Source: Solirubrobacter sp963848475 (GTDB lineage: Bacteria > Actinomycetota > Thermoleophilia > Solirubrobacterales > Solirubrobacteraceae). Taken from it: a stretch of 64,000 nucleotides of DNA. Location: the NCBI GenBank assembly GCA_963848475.1, contig CAWKDW010000008.1:124001-188000 (forward strand), given 5' to 3'. Positions 37,820-49,339 of the stretch are shown here, one piece after another (the stretch's first letter is position 1; every line of letters begins with the position of its first letter). The position numbers and the translations under genes were made by a program. The notes under the pieces were generated by a model that worked only from the letters and a program-made list of their open reading frames with translations, had not been told where the DNA came from and did not search any database.

Positions 37820-38936
37820 ATGCCCGCACTCGTCAGTCCCCCAACCGCCCACCCGCATCGAACGCGACCTAGTCCGCCGCGCGGCGGAGTTGGTCGCTGA
37901 TCGCCTGCCTGCGCTCACCTGGACGAGCGAGCTGCGCGAAGGGGCTCCCAGCGGTGGCCGCGAAGCCGACGCGGTGCTGACTCTGCAAGCCCCAGACGGC
38001 AGTCGGGCACTCGTCATCATCGAGGCAAAGCGAGCCCTTGAGACACGTGACGCGAGCCCGATCGCCGAGCAGCTCAAGGTGGCTCGAGCGACGCACTCAC
38101 TGACGGGGCGGCCATCGCCACAGGCCTGGTCGCGGCGCCATACCTCAACCCCGCCGCCCGAGCTCGCCTTTCGGAGTGCGGCGTCGGCTACGCCGACTCG
38201 ACCGGGAATCTGAGCCTTCGACTCGACAGCCCCGCGCTGTTCATACGCGATGTCGGGCCGGACAGGGATCCGTGGCGCGGCCCGGGTCGGCCTCGTGGGT
38301 CGTTCAAGGGCGGCACGGCCGCTCGCGTTTTTCGCGCGCTCGTCGACTCCACGCCACCGTACTCGGTGCCCGAACTGGTCCGGCTAGCCGACGCGTCGTT
38401 CGGCGTCGCGTACCGCGTGGCCGAGTTTCTCGAGCGCGAGGACCTCGTGCGGAGAGAGCCTAAGCGAGGGCATCGTCGACGTGTCGAATGGCGTGAGCTG
38501 ATCGAGCGGTGGAGCCGCGAATACGGGTTTGCGCTGTCGCCGTCCACGAGCGCCTTTCTCGAGCCCGGGGAATCGATAAGGCTCTCGAGAAGTTACGCTC
38601 CGGCGACCTGAAGTACGCGGTGACGTCATCGAGCGCGAGCGCAGTTCCTCGCGCCGTACGCGCCGGTACGCGCGCTCAGCGTGTACGTCGACCTCGATCG
38701 ATGAAGGCGCGGCTGTGCTCGGCCTCCGTGCCGCATCGGGTGGCGGAGGCAACGTCCTTCTGGCTGTGCCCGAGGACGAGGTCGCATTCGCACGCACGAA
38801 GACCTCGATCGGGCTCGTGGTGGCTGCGTCAAGCCAAGTTGCTGCCGATCTCCTGGGCGGCCCTGGACGCGCACCCGAAGAGGGTCGCGTTCTGCTGGAT
38901 TGGATGGAGGCCAATGAGCCTGTTTGGCGACAGTGA
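37820..38936 (+). pseudogene. AbiEi-like regulator with a DNA-binding domain, many frameshifts
   Basis: Pieces in three frames: RIERDLVRRAAELVADRLPA, GSRALVIIEAKRALETRDAS, GYADSTGNLSLRLDSPALF, then a winged-helix part VPELVRLADASFGVAYRVAE, FLEREDLVRREPKRGHRR, and the C-terminal FARTKTSIGLVVAASSQVAA, RVLLDWMEANEPVWRQ. The order is that of actinobacterial regulator genes that precede AbiEii-type nucleotidyltransferases. Four or more indels; probably dead. Confidence 0.6.
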
Positions 38937-39738
38937 CCTCATGGTGCTGGCCCGGCGCGTCCTGTCTGGATGCGCTGGACGCGCTGTATGACCAGCGCGA
39001 CGCGCTCGTGCTGATCGGGGCTCAGGCGATCTATCTCCACACCGGCGCGGTTTCGACCGCATTGCCGGCGACGACCAAGGACAGCGATCTCGCGATCGAC
39101 CGGCGTCGCTGTCCGACGAACCGCTCATCGAGGACGCGATGTCGCGAGCCGGATTCGAACTGGGCAAGAACCCGGGGTCCTGGCTCGGCTCGCTGGGCAT
39201 CCCAGTGGACCTGATGGTGCCCGAGAGCATGTCCGATCTGGCGGCAGGCGTGGCGGGCGAGTGCCGCCGCACTCGAAGCACGCCACGAGGCGAGCCTCCG
39301 GGCTCGAGGCAGCGATTGTCGATCACGCACCCGCGAGCAATCGCGGCGCTCGACCCGGCCGACAGTCCGATCGTTCACGATCGAGGTCGCCGGGCCGGCA
39401 GCGCTGCTGGTCGCGAAGCTGCACAAGCTGGGTGATCGGGATCAGCGTGCTCCTGTCCCGGCTCAACGACAAGGATGCCCACGACGTGTACCGGCTCCTG
39501 GTCGCGGTAGACACCGAGTGATCTGGCGCGAACGCTCAGGATGCTGCTGTCGAGCGCCCTCGCCGCAGAGCCGACGCAAGTCGCGCTCGATTACTTCAAC
39601 GATCTGTTTGTCGGCGGCCCTGACGCGCTAGGGCCCCATATGGCGGGCCGCGCCGAGGAGCTGCTGGGAGATCCCGCGACCGTGGCCCAGTCCGTCGCGG
39701 CGTTGGCATCCGACCTCGCGCAAGCGGTCGGGCGTTGA
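38914..39738 (+). pseudogene. AbiEii-like nucleotidyltransferase, many frameshifts
   Basis: Pieces: LDALYDQRDALVLIGAQAIY, LHTGAVSTALPATTKDSDLA with the GAQ and DSD nucleotidyltransferase residues, LIEDAMSRAGFELGKNPGSW, LGIPVDLMVPESMSDLAAG, then ALLVAKLHKLGDRD, NDKDAHDVYRLLVAVDTE and FNDLFVGGPDALGPHMAGRA. Six or so indels in 800 bases. Starts inside the end of the upstream regulator, as in intact relatives. Confidence 0.65.
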
Positions 39739-39778
39739 GCTCGTCGTGCCAAGCAAGACGCTTGACGCGATCAAGTTC

Positions 39779-40943
39779 TTAGGCGCTGTGCCGGACTCCG
39801 TCGATCCGACGTACTCCCGGCTGCGCATTGGCGTATCGGCGAGGCTCGACGTAGGTCAACTCGAGGCGACGTTGTCCGAGATGCGCCGGACCTAGCGCGA
39901 ACCACTCGATATGCGACGCCTTCCCCGACGCGAGAAGACGCTCCGCGAGCAGAAGACGCCCGACCGCCTCCTCAACCGCCGGGGTCAGAGCCAGACCGGT
40001 CAGCGGACCCAGCGGATCAGTGGTGTCGATCATGGACTCGAACCCGCTGCTGAGTTGGCCTGGAAGTGCTTCACCAAGTAGCCCTGCAAGCAGACCGGCC
40101 ACGACCTGATCATCGGGCGACAGCCCGTTGAACGAAGTCTCCAGCGAGCCGCCGCGTCCACCTCCCCAGGCGATGTCAGCGCTCAGTTCGATGTGGCGCA
40201 GCGATGCGCTTCGTGTCTCGCTCACGACCTGCCGTATGGTCGCTTGCCCTGCTCGTTCGGCCGTGGCAATCACGATGGAGTTCGATCGACCCCACTCGAT
40301 CCTCGCGCAGCGATTCGAGGGCACGGCCTACCGCGGCATCGCGGACCTCGGCCTCGATGCTCAGCATCGTTCCCTGGTCGCGGATCGAGGTCGCGCGCAG
40401 GCAGACGTCCCCGACCTTGATCCAGGGCGCCTCATCATCGGCACCGATCTCTGCGAGCCGTTGCAACAGCCGGCTCGCGAGATCGTCCGCGTCCCGGAAC
40501 TGACCTGTCGTGTGGAAGGCCTGGACCTCCTGGGCGAAATCCAAGGCATTGCCCTGGCGTTTCGACGCGTCGCGCTGTAGCCGAAAGGAGATCCGCTTCC
40601 CGCGACGTCTCGCCTCGAGGTACTCCTCGTGAGTTGGAGAGTGTCCACTGGGGAGCATCGTCCCGTAGCGATCGGCGAGAATCCCGACGTACACGTCCGA
40701 GCGCGCCACCCCGTCGAGATATGCCCGTTCAGCATCCTCGTCTCGTCCTCCGAGGTCCTCGAACAGCACGACCGAGAAGCCTGCGGCACGGAGACGATCC
40801 GCGACGGTTTCACGGAGCGGCCCGAGTTCCCGCATCTCACTCGACAGGAAGACGGTCCGGATCGCCGCCCACCGCGCGAATTCATCTGGACCGAGACGGC
40901 GAGCTGCCGATGCTGTGTCGACGATCAACGCCACCTGGCACAT
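39779..40943 (-). CDS. DUF4062-domain protein, one frameshift
   Basis: Frame-corrected 387 residues. The N-terminal 170 are a DUF4062 domain: IRTVFLSSEMRELGPLRETV, DAERAYLDGVARSDVYVGIL, ADRYGTMLPSGHSPTHEEYL. DUF4062 has a TIR-like Rossmann layout and often heads large STAND-type signalling NTPases; here it stands with a C-terminal 200-residue alpha/beta part of no known family (HIELSADIAWGGGRGGSLET, RLELTYVEPRRY). An extra base near 40270 breaks the frame. A defence or signalling role is inference. Confidence 0.65.
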
Positions 40944-41053
40944 GATGGCTGACAGGTCGGCTGGCTCCTCGGCCGCCGCTTACACTTCGTATGCGGCCCA
41001 AACGCGGCCCACGAGCGCCAACGCGCCACCGCCGAACCGACTCGCTTAACGAG

Positions 41054-41078
41054 AAAGACCCTGCAGTGCAGGGTCTTT
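41054..41078 (-). terminator. Perfect 12-pair hairpin after tRNA-Thr
   Basis: AAAGACCCTGCA pairs perfectly with TGCAGGGTCTTT around a single base, six bases past the tRNA 3' end. Confidence 0.85.
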
Positions 41079-41084
41079 CAGAGG

Positions 41085-41157
<73 letters not shown>

Positions 41158-41177
41158 GCGGGGATGCAGGGTAGCGG

Positions 41178-42376
41178 CTAGAGCGCGTCGAGGCGATCCG
41201 CGATTACCCGGGCGATCGCCAGGGACGAGGTTGCGGCTGGGGATGGGGCGTTTCGGACGTGGAGGGTGTTGGGGGCTTCGGCGAAGGCGAAGTCGTCCAG
41301 GAGGGCGCCGTCGCGGGCGACGGCTTGGGCTCTGATGCCCGCCGGTCCGGACTCGACGTCGGACGGCTTCAACGAAGGGACGTAGGCGGCGCAGGCCTCC
41401 ACGAAGGCCCTGCGGCGGGCGGCGAAGGACATCTCGGTCAGGCCGGTTCGCCAGAAGCGCGCCGCCATTCGCCAGGTGCCCGGCCAGGACAAGGTCGAGA
41501 GCGCGTCGGTGCGATCGAACGAGCGGAGCGAGTACGCGCGGCGCGAAGGAGCGAGCAGAGCGGTCGGGCCGAGCCAGATGTCCTGGTGGATGGTCTTGGT
41601 CAGGTGGACGCCGAGGAAGGGGAGGTTCGGGTCCGGGACGGGGTAGATCAAGGACTTCACGAGGTGGCGGGCGTGGGGGCGGAGCCGCAAATACCCCCCT
41701 CGGAAGGGGACGATCCGAAGGTCGTCGGGCTCGCCTGAGGCGACCGCCAGCCGGTCGGACCAGAGGCCCGCGCAGGCGACGGCCCGCGCGGTGGGGATCG
41801 GGCCGGCGGAGGTCTCGACGATCGTCATCCCGCCGGACTGGGTGAGGCGGTCCACGGCGACGCCGGTCTGGATCGTCGCGCCGAGCGACCGGATCTCGGT
41901 CGCCATGCACCGCGCGACGGCGGAGAAGTCGATGATCCCGGTCTCCGGCGAATGCACGGCCGCAACGCCGACGGCGTGAGGCTCGATCTCCGCGATCTCC
42001 TCACCCCGGAGCCGGCGCAACCCGGGAACGCCGTTCTCGTGGCCTCGGCGTTCGAGTTCGTCGAGCGCCCCCAGCTCGGAGGCGTCGAGGGCGATGATGA
42101 GCTTGCCGCAGCGCTCGTACGCGATTCCGTGCTCGTCGCAGTAGTCGTACAACGCGCCGCGGCCCTCGGTGCAGAGCTGGGACTTCAGCGACCCGGGCTT
42201 GTAGTAGATGCCGGCGTGCACGACGCCGGAGTTGTGGCTCGTCTGGTGCGCCGCGATGTCGGGCTCGCGCTCGAGCACCAGCACACGCGAATCGGGCGTG
42301 CGCCGGAGCAGCTCGCGGGCGGTGGCGAGACCGAGGATTCCCGCCCCGACGATGACGACGTCCCAAGGCCCCTGCA

Positions 42377-42377
<1 letters not shown>
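41178..42377 (-). CDS. lhgO: L-2-hydroxyglutarate oxidase
   Basis: A 399-residue FAD-dependent oxidoreductase. The N-terminal FAD motif (DVVIVGAGILGLATARELLR), the family signature HQTSHNSGVVHAGIYYKPGS and GLWSDRLAVASG with the late SPAATSSLAIA are those of LhgO, which oxidises L-2-hydroxyglutarate to 2-oxoglutarate. The ATG shares one base with the stop of the dehydratase gene, so the two are one operon. A glycerol-3-phosphate or other 2-hydroxyacid substrate cannot be fully excluded. Confidence 0.85.
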
Positions 42378-44060
<1,683 letters not shown>

Positions 44061-44075
44061 ACCCGCAATCCTCCC

Positions 44076-44774
44076 ATGACCATGGATCGCACCCTGGAGC
44101 TCCTCAAACAGGTCAGCACCGCCACGATCTCGACGCAGCTGCTCTCGCGCGGCCTGCGCAACGTCTTCCTGCAGGGCGTCAAGCCCCTGACGCACCATCG
44201 CATGGCGGGTCCCGCGTTCACGCTCCGGTACATCCCCGCCAGGGAGGACATCGACACGCTCGACGTCTTCCAGGACTACGACCACCCCCAGCGCGCGGCG
44301 GTCGAGCAGGTCCCGCCGGGCCACGTGCTCGTCATGGACTGCCGCAACGAGACGAAGGCGGCAAGTGCCGGAGGGATCCTGCTCACCCGGCTCCAAGCGA
44401 GGAAGGCCGCCGGCCTCGTGACGGACGGTGCGCTGAGGGACACGCCCGAGATCAAACGCCTCGGCATCCCGGCCTACGCCCAAGCGGCGAGCCCGGTGAC
44501 GAACCTGGTCCAGCACCACGCGACGGACATCAACGTCCCGATCGGCTGCGCGGAGGTCGCGATCTATCCGGGGGACATCATGGTCGGCGACGAGGAGGGC
44601 GTCGTCTGCATCCCGCGGCACCTCGCACAGGAGGTCGCGGAGGCGGCGCACGAGCAGGAGAAGCTCGAGCGCTTCATCCAGTACGAGATCTCGAACGGAG
44701 CCCCGCTGAGGGGTACGTACCCGCCCGACGAGGACACGCTGAGGCGCTACCACGAGTCCCAGTTCTCGCGCTAG
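44076..44774 (+). CDS. RraA-like family protein (class II aldolase-type or RNase E regulator fold)
   Basis: 232 residues. VSTATISTQLLSRGLRNVFL, VPPGHVLVMDCRNETKAASA, LLTRLQARKAAGLVTDGALR and IYPGDIMVGDEEGVVCIPRH match the RraA/HMG-CHA aldolase family. In actinobacteria these are more likely oxaloacetate decarboxylases or 4-carboxy-4-hydroxy-2-oxoadipate-type aldolases than RNase regulators. R and D of DGALRDTPEI are the usual catalytic pair. Divergent from the dehydratase with 15 bases between starts, so both share one control region. Confidence 0.8.
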   Translation: MTMDRTLELLKQVSTATISTQLLSRGLRNVFLQGVKPLTHHRMAGPAFTLRYIPAREDIDTLDVFQDYDHPQRAAVEQVPPGHVLVMDCRNETKAASAGGILLTRLQARKAAGLVTDGALRDTPEIKRLGIPAYAQAASPVTNLVQHHATDINVPIGCAEVAIYPGDIMVGDEEGVVCIPRHLAQEVAEAAHEQEKLERFIQYEISNGAPLRGTYPPDEDTLRRYHESQFSR

Positions 44775-44787
44775 CCACACCGCAATT

Positions 44788-44988
44788 CACCAGGCAGCTC
44801 TCAGGAGACGCACAGCCTCAAACGGCAAGCTACGTCTCGTGCTGAAGCGAACCTCCTCCTCGCCGAACAGCCGCACCTCGGCCGCCAATGCGCTTCTACC
44901 GGCGGTCGACGTTCGCGGACATGGCAGCGCAGCCATGGACGCCCTCAGCGCTTGGTGCTGACCACACCGGCGCAAACGTCTTCTGACC
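44788..44988 (+). repeat. Direct repeat copy A (about 200 bases, offset 313)
   Basis: Ungapped match to 45101-45299 with about 82 percent identity in the central 108 bases (44834-44941 with 45147-45254). In the frame shared with copy B it codes LRLVLKRTSSSPNSRTSAAN and ALLPAVDVRGHGSAAMDALS, then shifts before DHTGANVF and stop. High GC at third positions in copy B suggests past protein coding. Family unknown. Confidence 0.65.
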
Positions 44989-45100
44989 CAAGACAGACCC
45001 TGCAGTGCAGCCGGGCCCGCCCTACAGAAGGGGCGAGCTCGGCTGGACTGCGTTAAGCGGGTCAACCCCACGAGAGATGGCGGATAACCCCACCTCGATT

Positions 45101-45299
45101 CACCTGCTGGCGCCCTCAAGACGGCCCCACGCAACCGGCATTATCCGTGTCGTGCTGAAGCGAATCTCCCTCCCGCTCAACAGCCACGCCACGACCGCCA
45201 ATGCGCTTTCACCGGCGGTCGACGCGCGCGTCCTTGGCAGCGCAGCCATGTACGCCCCCAGCGTCGGTTCTGACCACTCCGGCGCCACCATCTTCTAGC
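45101..45299 (+). repeat. Direct repeat copy B, coding-like
   Basis: Codes IRVVLKRISLPLNSHATTAN, ALSPAVDARVLGSAAMYAPS and VGSDHSGATIF then TAG. It lies in a frame open from 45005, but no convincing start is seen. It may be the 3' end of a lost gene duplicated in tandem; the 600-base gap between the RraA-like and GNAT genes holds nothing else I can name. Confidence 0.55.
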
Positions 45300-45361
45300 G
45301 ACTCCTCGCAGCGCGGCCGAGCCCGACTCCCCCGGGCTCGGCTCCGCCGCTCCCATGGCTA

Positions 45362-45367
45362 TACGCT
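45362..45367 (+). promoter_or_regulatory. -10-like TACGCT of the GNAT-Nudix-phosphoesterase run
   Basis: TACGCT ends nine bases before the ATG at 45377; no ribosome binding site between. Confidence 0.35.
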
Positions 45368-45376
45368 CCCCCGGCA

Positions 45377-46132
45377 ATGGACGACGCGGAGCTCCGACGC
45401 CGCCTGTGGGAAGGCTTCGCCGCGTTGCAGACGCTGCTCGGCGGCAGCGCCCGCGAAGGTCGCGTGATCCACCGCCCGGGTCTCGTCGCCTCGATCGTCC
45501 CGAGCGCGCCGGATTCGCCGGCGCTGAACGCCGCCGTCGCGCTCGACCCGAGCAAGGCGCCGGACCATCTCGAGGAGCTCGAGGTGATCTACGGCGCCGC
45601 GGGTGTGCGCCGCTGGGCGGTGTGGATCGACGGCGCCGCGCGCGAGGTGACGAACGAGTTCCGCCTCCGCGGCCTGGCGATCGCCTCCGCCTCGCCGGGC
45701 ATGGGCGCCGTGATCGACGAGCTCGGCATCGACCTGATCACCGCCAACGACCGCCCGAACGCCGGGCTGAAGACCGTCGGGCGCGTCAACGACCTCGCCT
45801 ACGGCAACGTCGACTCCCGCCTCGAGCGCACGCTGACGACGCTGACGGAGGGCGTCCTGCGCGGCTACCGCGCGGATCTCAACGGGGCGGCGGGCGCGGT
45901 GGCGCTCGCGCTGCACCACGGGCAGGACTGCGGCGTGTCGTTCGTGGCCACCGTGCCACAGGCCAGAAGGCACGGCCTCGCCACGCAGGTGATGCGCGCC
46001 GCGCTCGCCGACGCACGGCGCCACGGCCAGACCACGATCACGCTTCAGGCCACGGAACTCGGCGAGCGGCTCTATCAGAAGCTCGGCCTGCGACGACTCG
46101 GCCCGATGGAGCTGTGGGAGCACCGCCGGTGA
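45377..46132 (+). CDS. GNAT-family acetyltransferase
   Basis: 251 residues. The C-terminal 110 are a GNAT domain: GVSFVATVPQARRHGLATQV holds the acetyl-CoA pyrophosphate loop and LYQKLGLRRLGPMELWEH the last strand. The N-terminal 140 are a degenerate GNAT-like half. Substrate unknown. The stop overlaps the Nudix start by four bases. Confidence 0.82.
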   Translation: MDDAELRRRLWEGFAALQTLLGGSAREGRVIHRPGLVASIVPSAPDSPALNAAVALDPSKAPDHLEELEVIYGAAGVRRWAVWIDGAAREVTNEFRLRGLAIASASPGMGAVIDELGIDLITANDRPNAGLKTVGRVNDLAYGNVDSRLERTLTTLTEGVLRGYRADLNGAAGAVALALHHGQDCGVSFVATVPQARRHGLATQVMRAALADARRHGQTTITLQATELGERLYQKLGLRRLGPMELWEHRR

Positions 46133-46654
46133 GCCTGAACCCGTCGCTCGAGGACCTGCACTTCTGCCCGCGCTGCGGGCAACCGCCGACGATCGCGTTC
46201 CCCCGCAGCATCACCTGCCCGCACTGCGGCTACGCCGCCTTCTACAACCCGAAGCCGGTTGCGTGCGCGATCCCACAGACGCGCGACGGCAAGCTGATCC
46301 TGATGCGCCGCGGCTTCGAGCCCAGGCGCGGCCATTGGTCGATGCCAGGCGGTTTCGTGGACCTCGGTGAGTCGGTGGCACAGGCCGCGAGCCGCGAAGT
46401 CATGGAGGAACTCGAGCTGGAGATCGAGATAACCCACCTGATCGGCGTCTACTCGCGCGCCGAGGATCGTACGGTGGTGGTGGTCTACGCAGCGAACGCG
46501 CTGGGCACCCCGTCGCTTGACGGAGGAGGCCCTCGAGGTGCGGGCGTTTGCGCCGATTGATATCCCATGGCAGGAACTAGCCTTCTGGAGCGACGAAAGC
46601 GCGTTGCGCGACCACCTGAGCGGCGGCCGCGCGTCTGGACCTGGCTCCGTGTAA
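46129..46654 (+). CDS. Nudix hydrolase with an N-terminal zinc ribbon, one frameshift
   Basis: Frame-corrected 174 residues. HFCPRCGQPP and ITCPHCGYAA form a zinc ribbon as in NudC-like and related Nudix proteins; GGFVDLGESVAQAASREVMEEL is the Nudix box (GX5EX7REUXEEXGU, with L in place of the usual G). An extra C near 46510 (GGCACCCCGTCG) breaks the frame; after it LTEEALEVRAFAPIDIPWQE and LAFWSDESALRDHLSGGRAS finish the protein. The corrected end overlaps the next gene by 88 bases. Confidence 0.82.
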
Positions 46655-48105
46655 AGGCCGCCGCCCTCCTCAGCCTGCGGCGGGCGCTGTCGCTGCTCCT
46701 TGTCCTCGCCGCCACGCTCGCCGGCGGCTACCTGGCGCTCGTCAGCTACCACGACGACGACCAGCTGTCGGTCGGCGAGATCCGGATGTCGGTCGACCCG
46801 GGCCATCGCGGTGCGCTCGACATCTACGTGCCGCTGGTGGACTGGGGCGCGCGCTTCGAGGCGATCCGCGCGCCCGTGCGCGTCCGCGTCGACCTGCAGA
46901 CGATCGATCGCGAGGTCGCCCAGGGCCTGGCGCAGGGCAAGGCGCTCAACGTCGAACAGGTCCGCGACGAGGCGCGCGCGGCGCTGAAGGCGTACCTGAT
47001 GAAGCTGTTCGCGCTGATCCTGGCGAGCGCGCTCGCGCTGGGTCTGCTCGTCGCCTTCGCGATCCGCTCGCACACGCCGCGACTGAGATGGACGAGCGGT
47101 GTCGCGGTGCTCACCACCGCCGGCATCGCCGCCGCGCTGATCGCTCTGATCCCGCCGCGCGGCGAGATCTCCAACCCGCAGTACTACGCCCACGGCCCGG
47201 ACATCCCGCGCGCGCTCGAGGCCGTCGAGGCGGCGCGGCGCACGTCGGGCGTGCTCGATCAGGAACTCGACGCACAGCTCGTCGGCCTCGCCCGCCTGGT
47301 GGTCGAGCCAGGCCGCCGTAGATCGCTCGCCAGGCAACCCGTGATCACGGTCGCCTCCGACCTGCACAACAACACGGTCGGGCTCGGCGTGCTCGAACGG
47401 CTCTCCAACGGCGGCCCGGTGTTCTTCGTCGGCGACCTCACCGACCGCGGCTCGCAGCTCGAGACCCAGCTCGTCCGCCGTGCCGCGCACTCCGGCAGGC
47501 CGTTCGTGTTCGTCTCGGGCAACCACGACTCCGACTACCTCTCGCGCGAGCTCTCGCGGGAGGGCGCGATCGTGCTCACGCAGACGGGCCGGATGCGGCC
47601 GGACGGGACGACCAACGGCAAGATCATCAACACCGTCGGCGGCCTGCAGGTGGCGGGCTATAGCGATCCGTTCGAGCGCCGCTCGGCCGAGGCCTTCCGC
47701 GACCGCTACGACGACAAGCCCAACCCCGCCGAGCAGGACCGGTTCTCCGGGTGGCTGCAGCCGCTGATCGGCAAGGTCGACATCGTCATGGTCCATGAGC
47801 CGGCGCTGATCGCCCCCGCCCTGCAGGTGCTCAAGGACAACCCGCCCTCGCGCCCGCTCGTCTTCCTCGTCGGCCACACGCACAAGGCGGAGCTGACCGA
47901 GCAGCCGGGCGTCACGGTGATCAACGGCGGGAGCATCGGCGCGGGCGGGACGGGCAACCTCGGCGAGAGCACGAATCTCGGGATCGCGCGCTTCGTCTAC
48001 ACGCTCGAACCGTCGTTCCAGCCGCTCGCCGCGGACCTCGTCTCGATCGATCCCGGCACGGGCTCATCCTCCGCTCGTCGCCAGCGCCTGGACCCAGATC
48101 CCTAG
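46567..48105 (+). CDS. Membrane-anchored metallophosphoesterase
   Basis: 512 residues. Two membrane helices (ALSLLLVLAATLAGGYLALV at about 42-62 and a second near 145-175) precede a calcineurin-type domain with all ligand motifs: VASDLHNN, VGDLTDRGS, VSGNHDSDY, VMVHEP and LVGHTHKAEL. The loop between the helices would lie outside the membrane, the catalytic domain also outside if the two-helix count is right. The only available start is ATG 46567, so its first 29 codons overlap the Nudix gene in another frame. Confidence 0.8.
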   Translation: MAGTSLLERRKRVARPPERRPRVWTWLRVKAAALLSLRRALSLLLVLAATLAGGYLALVSYHDDDQLSVGEIRMSVDPGHRGALDIYVPLVDWGARFEAIRAPVRVRVDLQTIDREVAQGLAQGKALNVEQVRDEARAALKAYLMKLFALILASALALGLLVAFAIRSHTPRLRWTSGVAVLTTAGIAAALIALIPPRGEISNPQYYAHGPDIPRALEAVEAARRTSGVLDQELDAQLVGLARLVVEPGRRRSLARQPVITVASDLHNNTVGLGVLERLSNGGPVFFVGDLTDRGSQLETQLVRRAAHSGRPFVFVSGNHDSDYLSRELSREGAIVLTQTGRMRPDGTTNGKIINTVGGLQVAGYSDPFERRSAEAFRDRYDDKPNPAEQDRFSGWLQPLIGKVDIVMVHEPALIAPALQVLKDNPPSRPLVFLVGHTHKAELTEQPGVTVINGGSIGAGGTGNLGESTNLGIARFVYTLEPSFQPLAADLVSIDPGTGSSSARRQRLDPDP

Positions 48106-48108
48106 TAT
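48103..48108 (+). promoter_or_regulatory. -10-like TAGTAT of the biotin operon
   Basis: TAGTAT ends seven bases before the bioA ATG, just past the phosphoesterase stop. No palindrome resembling a BirA or BioQ operator was seen next to it. Confidence 0.5.
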
Positions 48109-48115
48109 CCGGCGC

Positions 48116-49339
48116 ATGCCGGTGGCGACCCTGTGGGACGAGCTGTTGGAGTCCGATCGCCGCCGGGTGTGGCATCCGTACGGCCCGATGCCCGCCGCGA
48201 ACGCGCCGCTGCCGGTGGTCTCGGCGCAGGGCGTGCGCCTGCAGCTGGCGGACGGCCGCGAGCTGATCGACGGCATGGCGTCGTGGTGGTGCGCGATCCA
48301 CGGCTACCGCCATCCGGTGCTCGACGCGGCGGTCCGCGATCAGCTCGAGCGCATGGCGCACGTGATGTTCGGCGGGCTCACGCATGAGGGGGCGATCCGG
48401 CTCGCCGAGCGGCTCACGGACTGGACCGGGACTCGATCACGTCTTCTTCGCCGACTCGGGAAGCGTGTCGCGTCGAGGTGGCGATCAAGCTCGTCCTGCA
48501 GTACTGGCACGGCGAGCGGCGCACGCTGCTGACCTGGCGCGGCGGCTACCACGGCGACACGTTCGGGGCGATGGCGGTCTGCGACCCCGACGGCGGCATG
48601 CACTCGATGTGGAAGGGCTCGCTGGCCGAGCATGTCTTCGCGCCACTGCCGGAGTGGACGCCGGAGTGGGAAGCCGCCACCCGCGCCCTGTTCGAGCAGC
48701 ACACACTTGCGGGCGTGATCGTCGAGCCGATCGTGCAGGGCGCCGGCGGCATGCGCTTCCACCCGCCCGAATGCGTCGCCCTGCTGCGTTCGCTCTGCGA
48801 CGAGCACGGGATCCTGTCTGGTGCTGGACGAGATCGCGACCGGCTTCGGGCGCACCGGCGAGCTGTTCGCGGGCCACGGCCAAGCGGACATCCTGTGCCT
48901 CGGGAAGGCCCTGACGGGCGGCTACATGACGCTGGCGGCGACGCTCTGCACGGCGGCGGTCGCAGAGCGCCTGAACGGGCCGCTCATGCACGGGCCGACC
49001 TTCATGGCCAATCCGCTTGCGACCGCCGCCGCGCTGGCGTCAACCGGTCTCCTGGAGAACGGTTCGTGGCGCGAGGATGTTGCGCGGATCGAGCGCGGAC
49101 TCACCGCCGGGTTAGAGCCCGCGCGCGACCACGTCAAGGACGTGCGCGTGAAGGGCGCGATCGGAGTGATCGAGCTGCACGACGACGTCGATATGGCTGC
49201 GGCAACGGCCGTCGCCGTCGAGCACGGCGTCTGGCTGCGGCCCTTCCGCAACCTGATCTACACGATGCCGCCGTACGTCACCAACGACGAGGACCTGCGG
49301 CAGATCACCGAGGCGATGGTGGCATGCGCGTCGTCGTGA
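48116..49339 (+). CDS. bioA: Adenosylmethionine-8-amino-7-oxononanoate aminotransferase, three frameshifts
   Basis: Third step of biotin synthesis: KAPA to DAPA with SAM as amino donor, PLP cofactor. Frame-corrected 406 residues. IDGMASWWCAIHGYRHP, TWRGGYHGDTFGAMAVCD, VLDEIATGFGRTGELFAGHG and the PLP-lysine LCLGKALTGGYM are all present. Extra bases near 48430 (ACCGGGACTC), 48470 (GTCGCGTCG) and 48822 (CTGTCTGGTG) break the frame; three removals give an exact whole number of codons. Overlaps bioD by 16 bases. Confidence 0.88.

Noticed and set aside
46075..47883. 602-codon minus-strand frame over the phosphoesterase
   Set aside because: Shadow frame; the plus-strand reading has all metal-ligand motifs and membrane helices.
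48116..49339. Programmed ribosomal frameshifting in bioA and others
   Set aside because: Sites differ in sequence, lack slippery heptamers, and occur up to three times in one gene; insertion errors explain them better.
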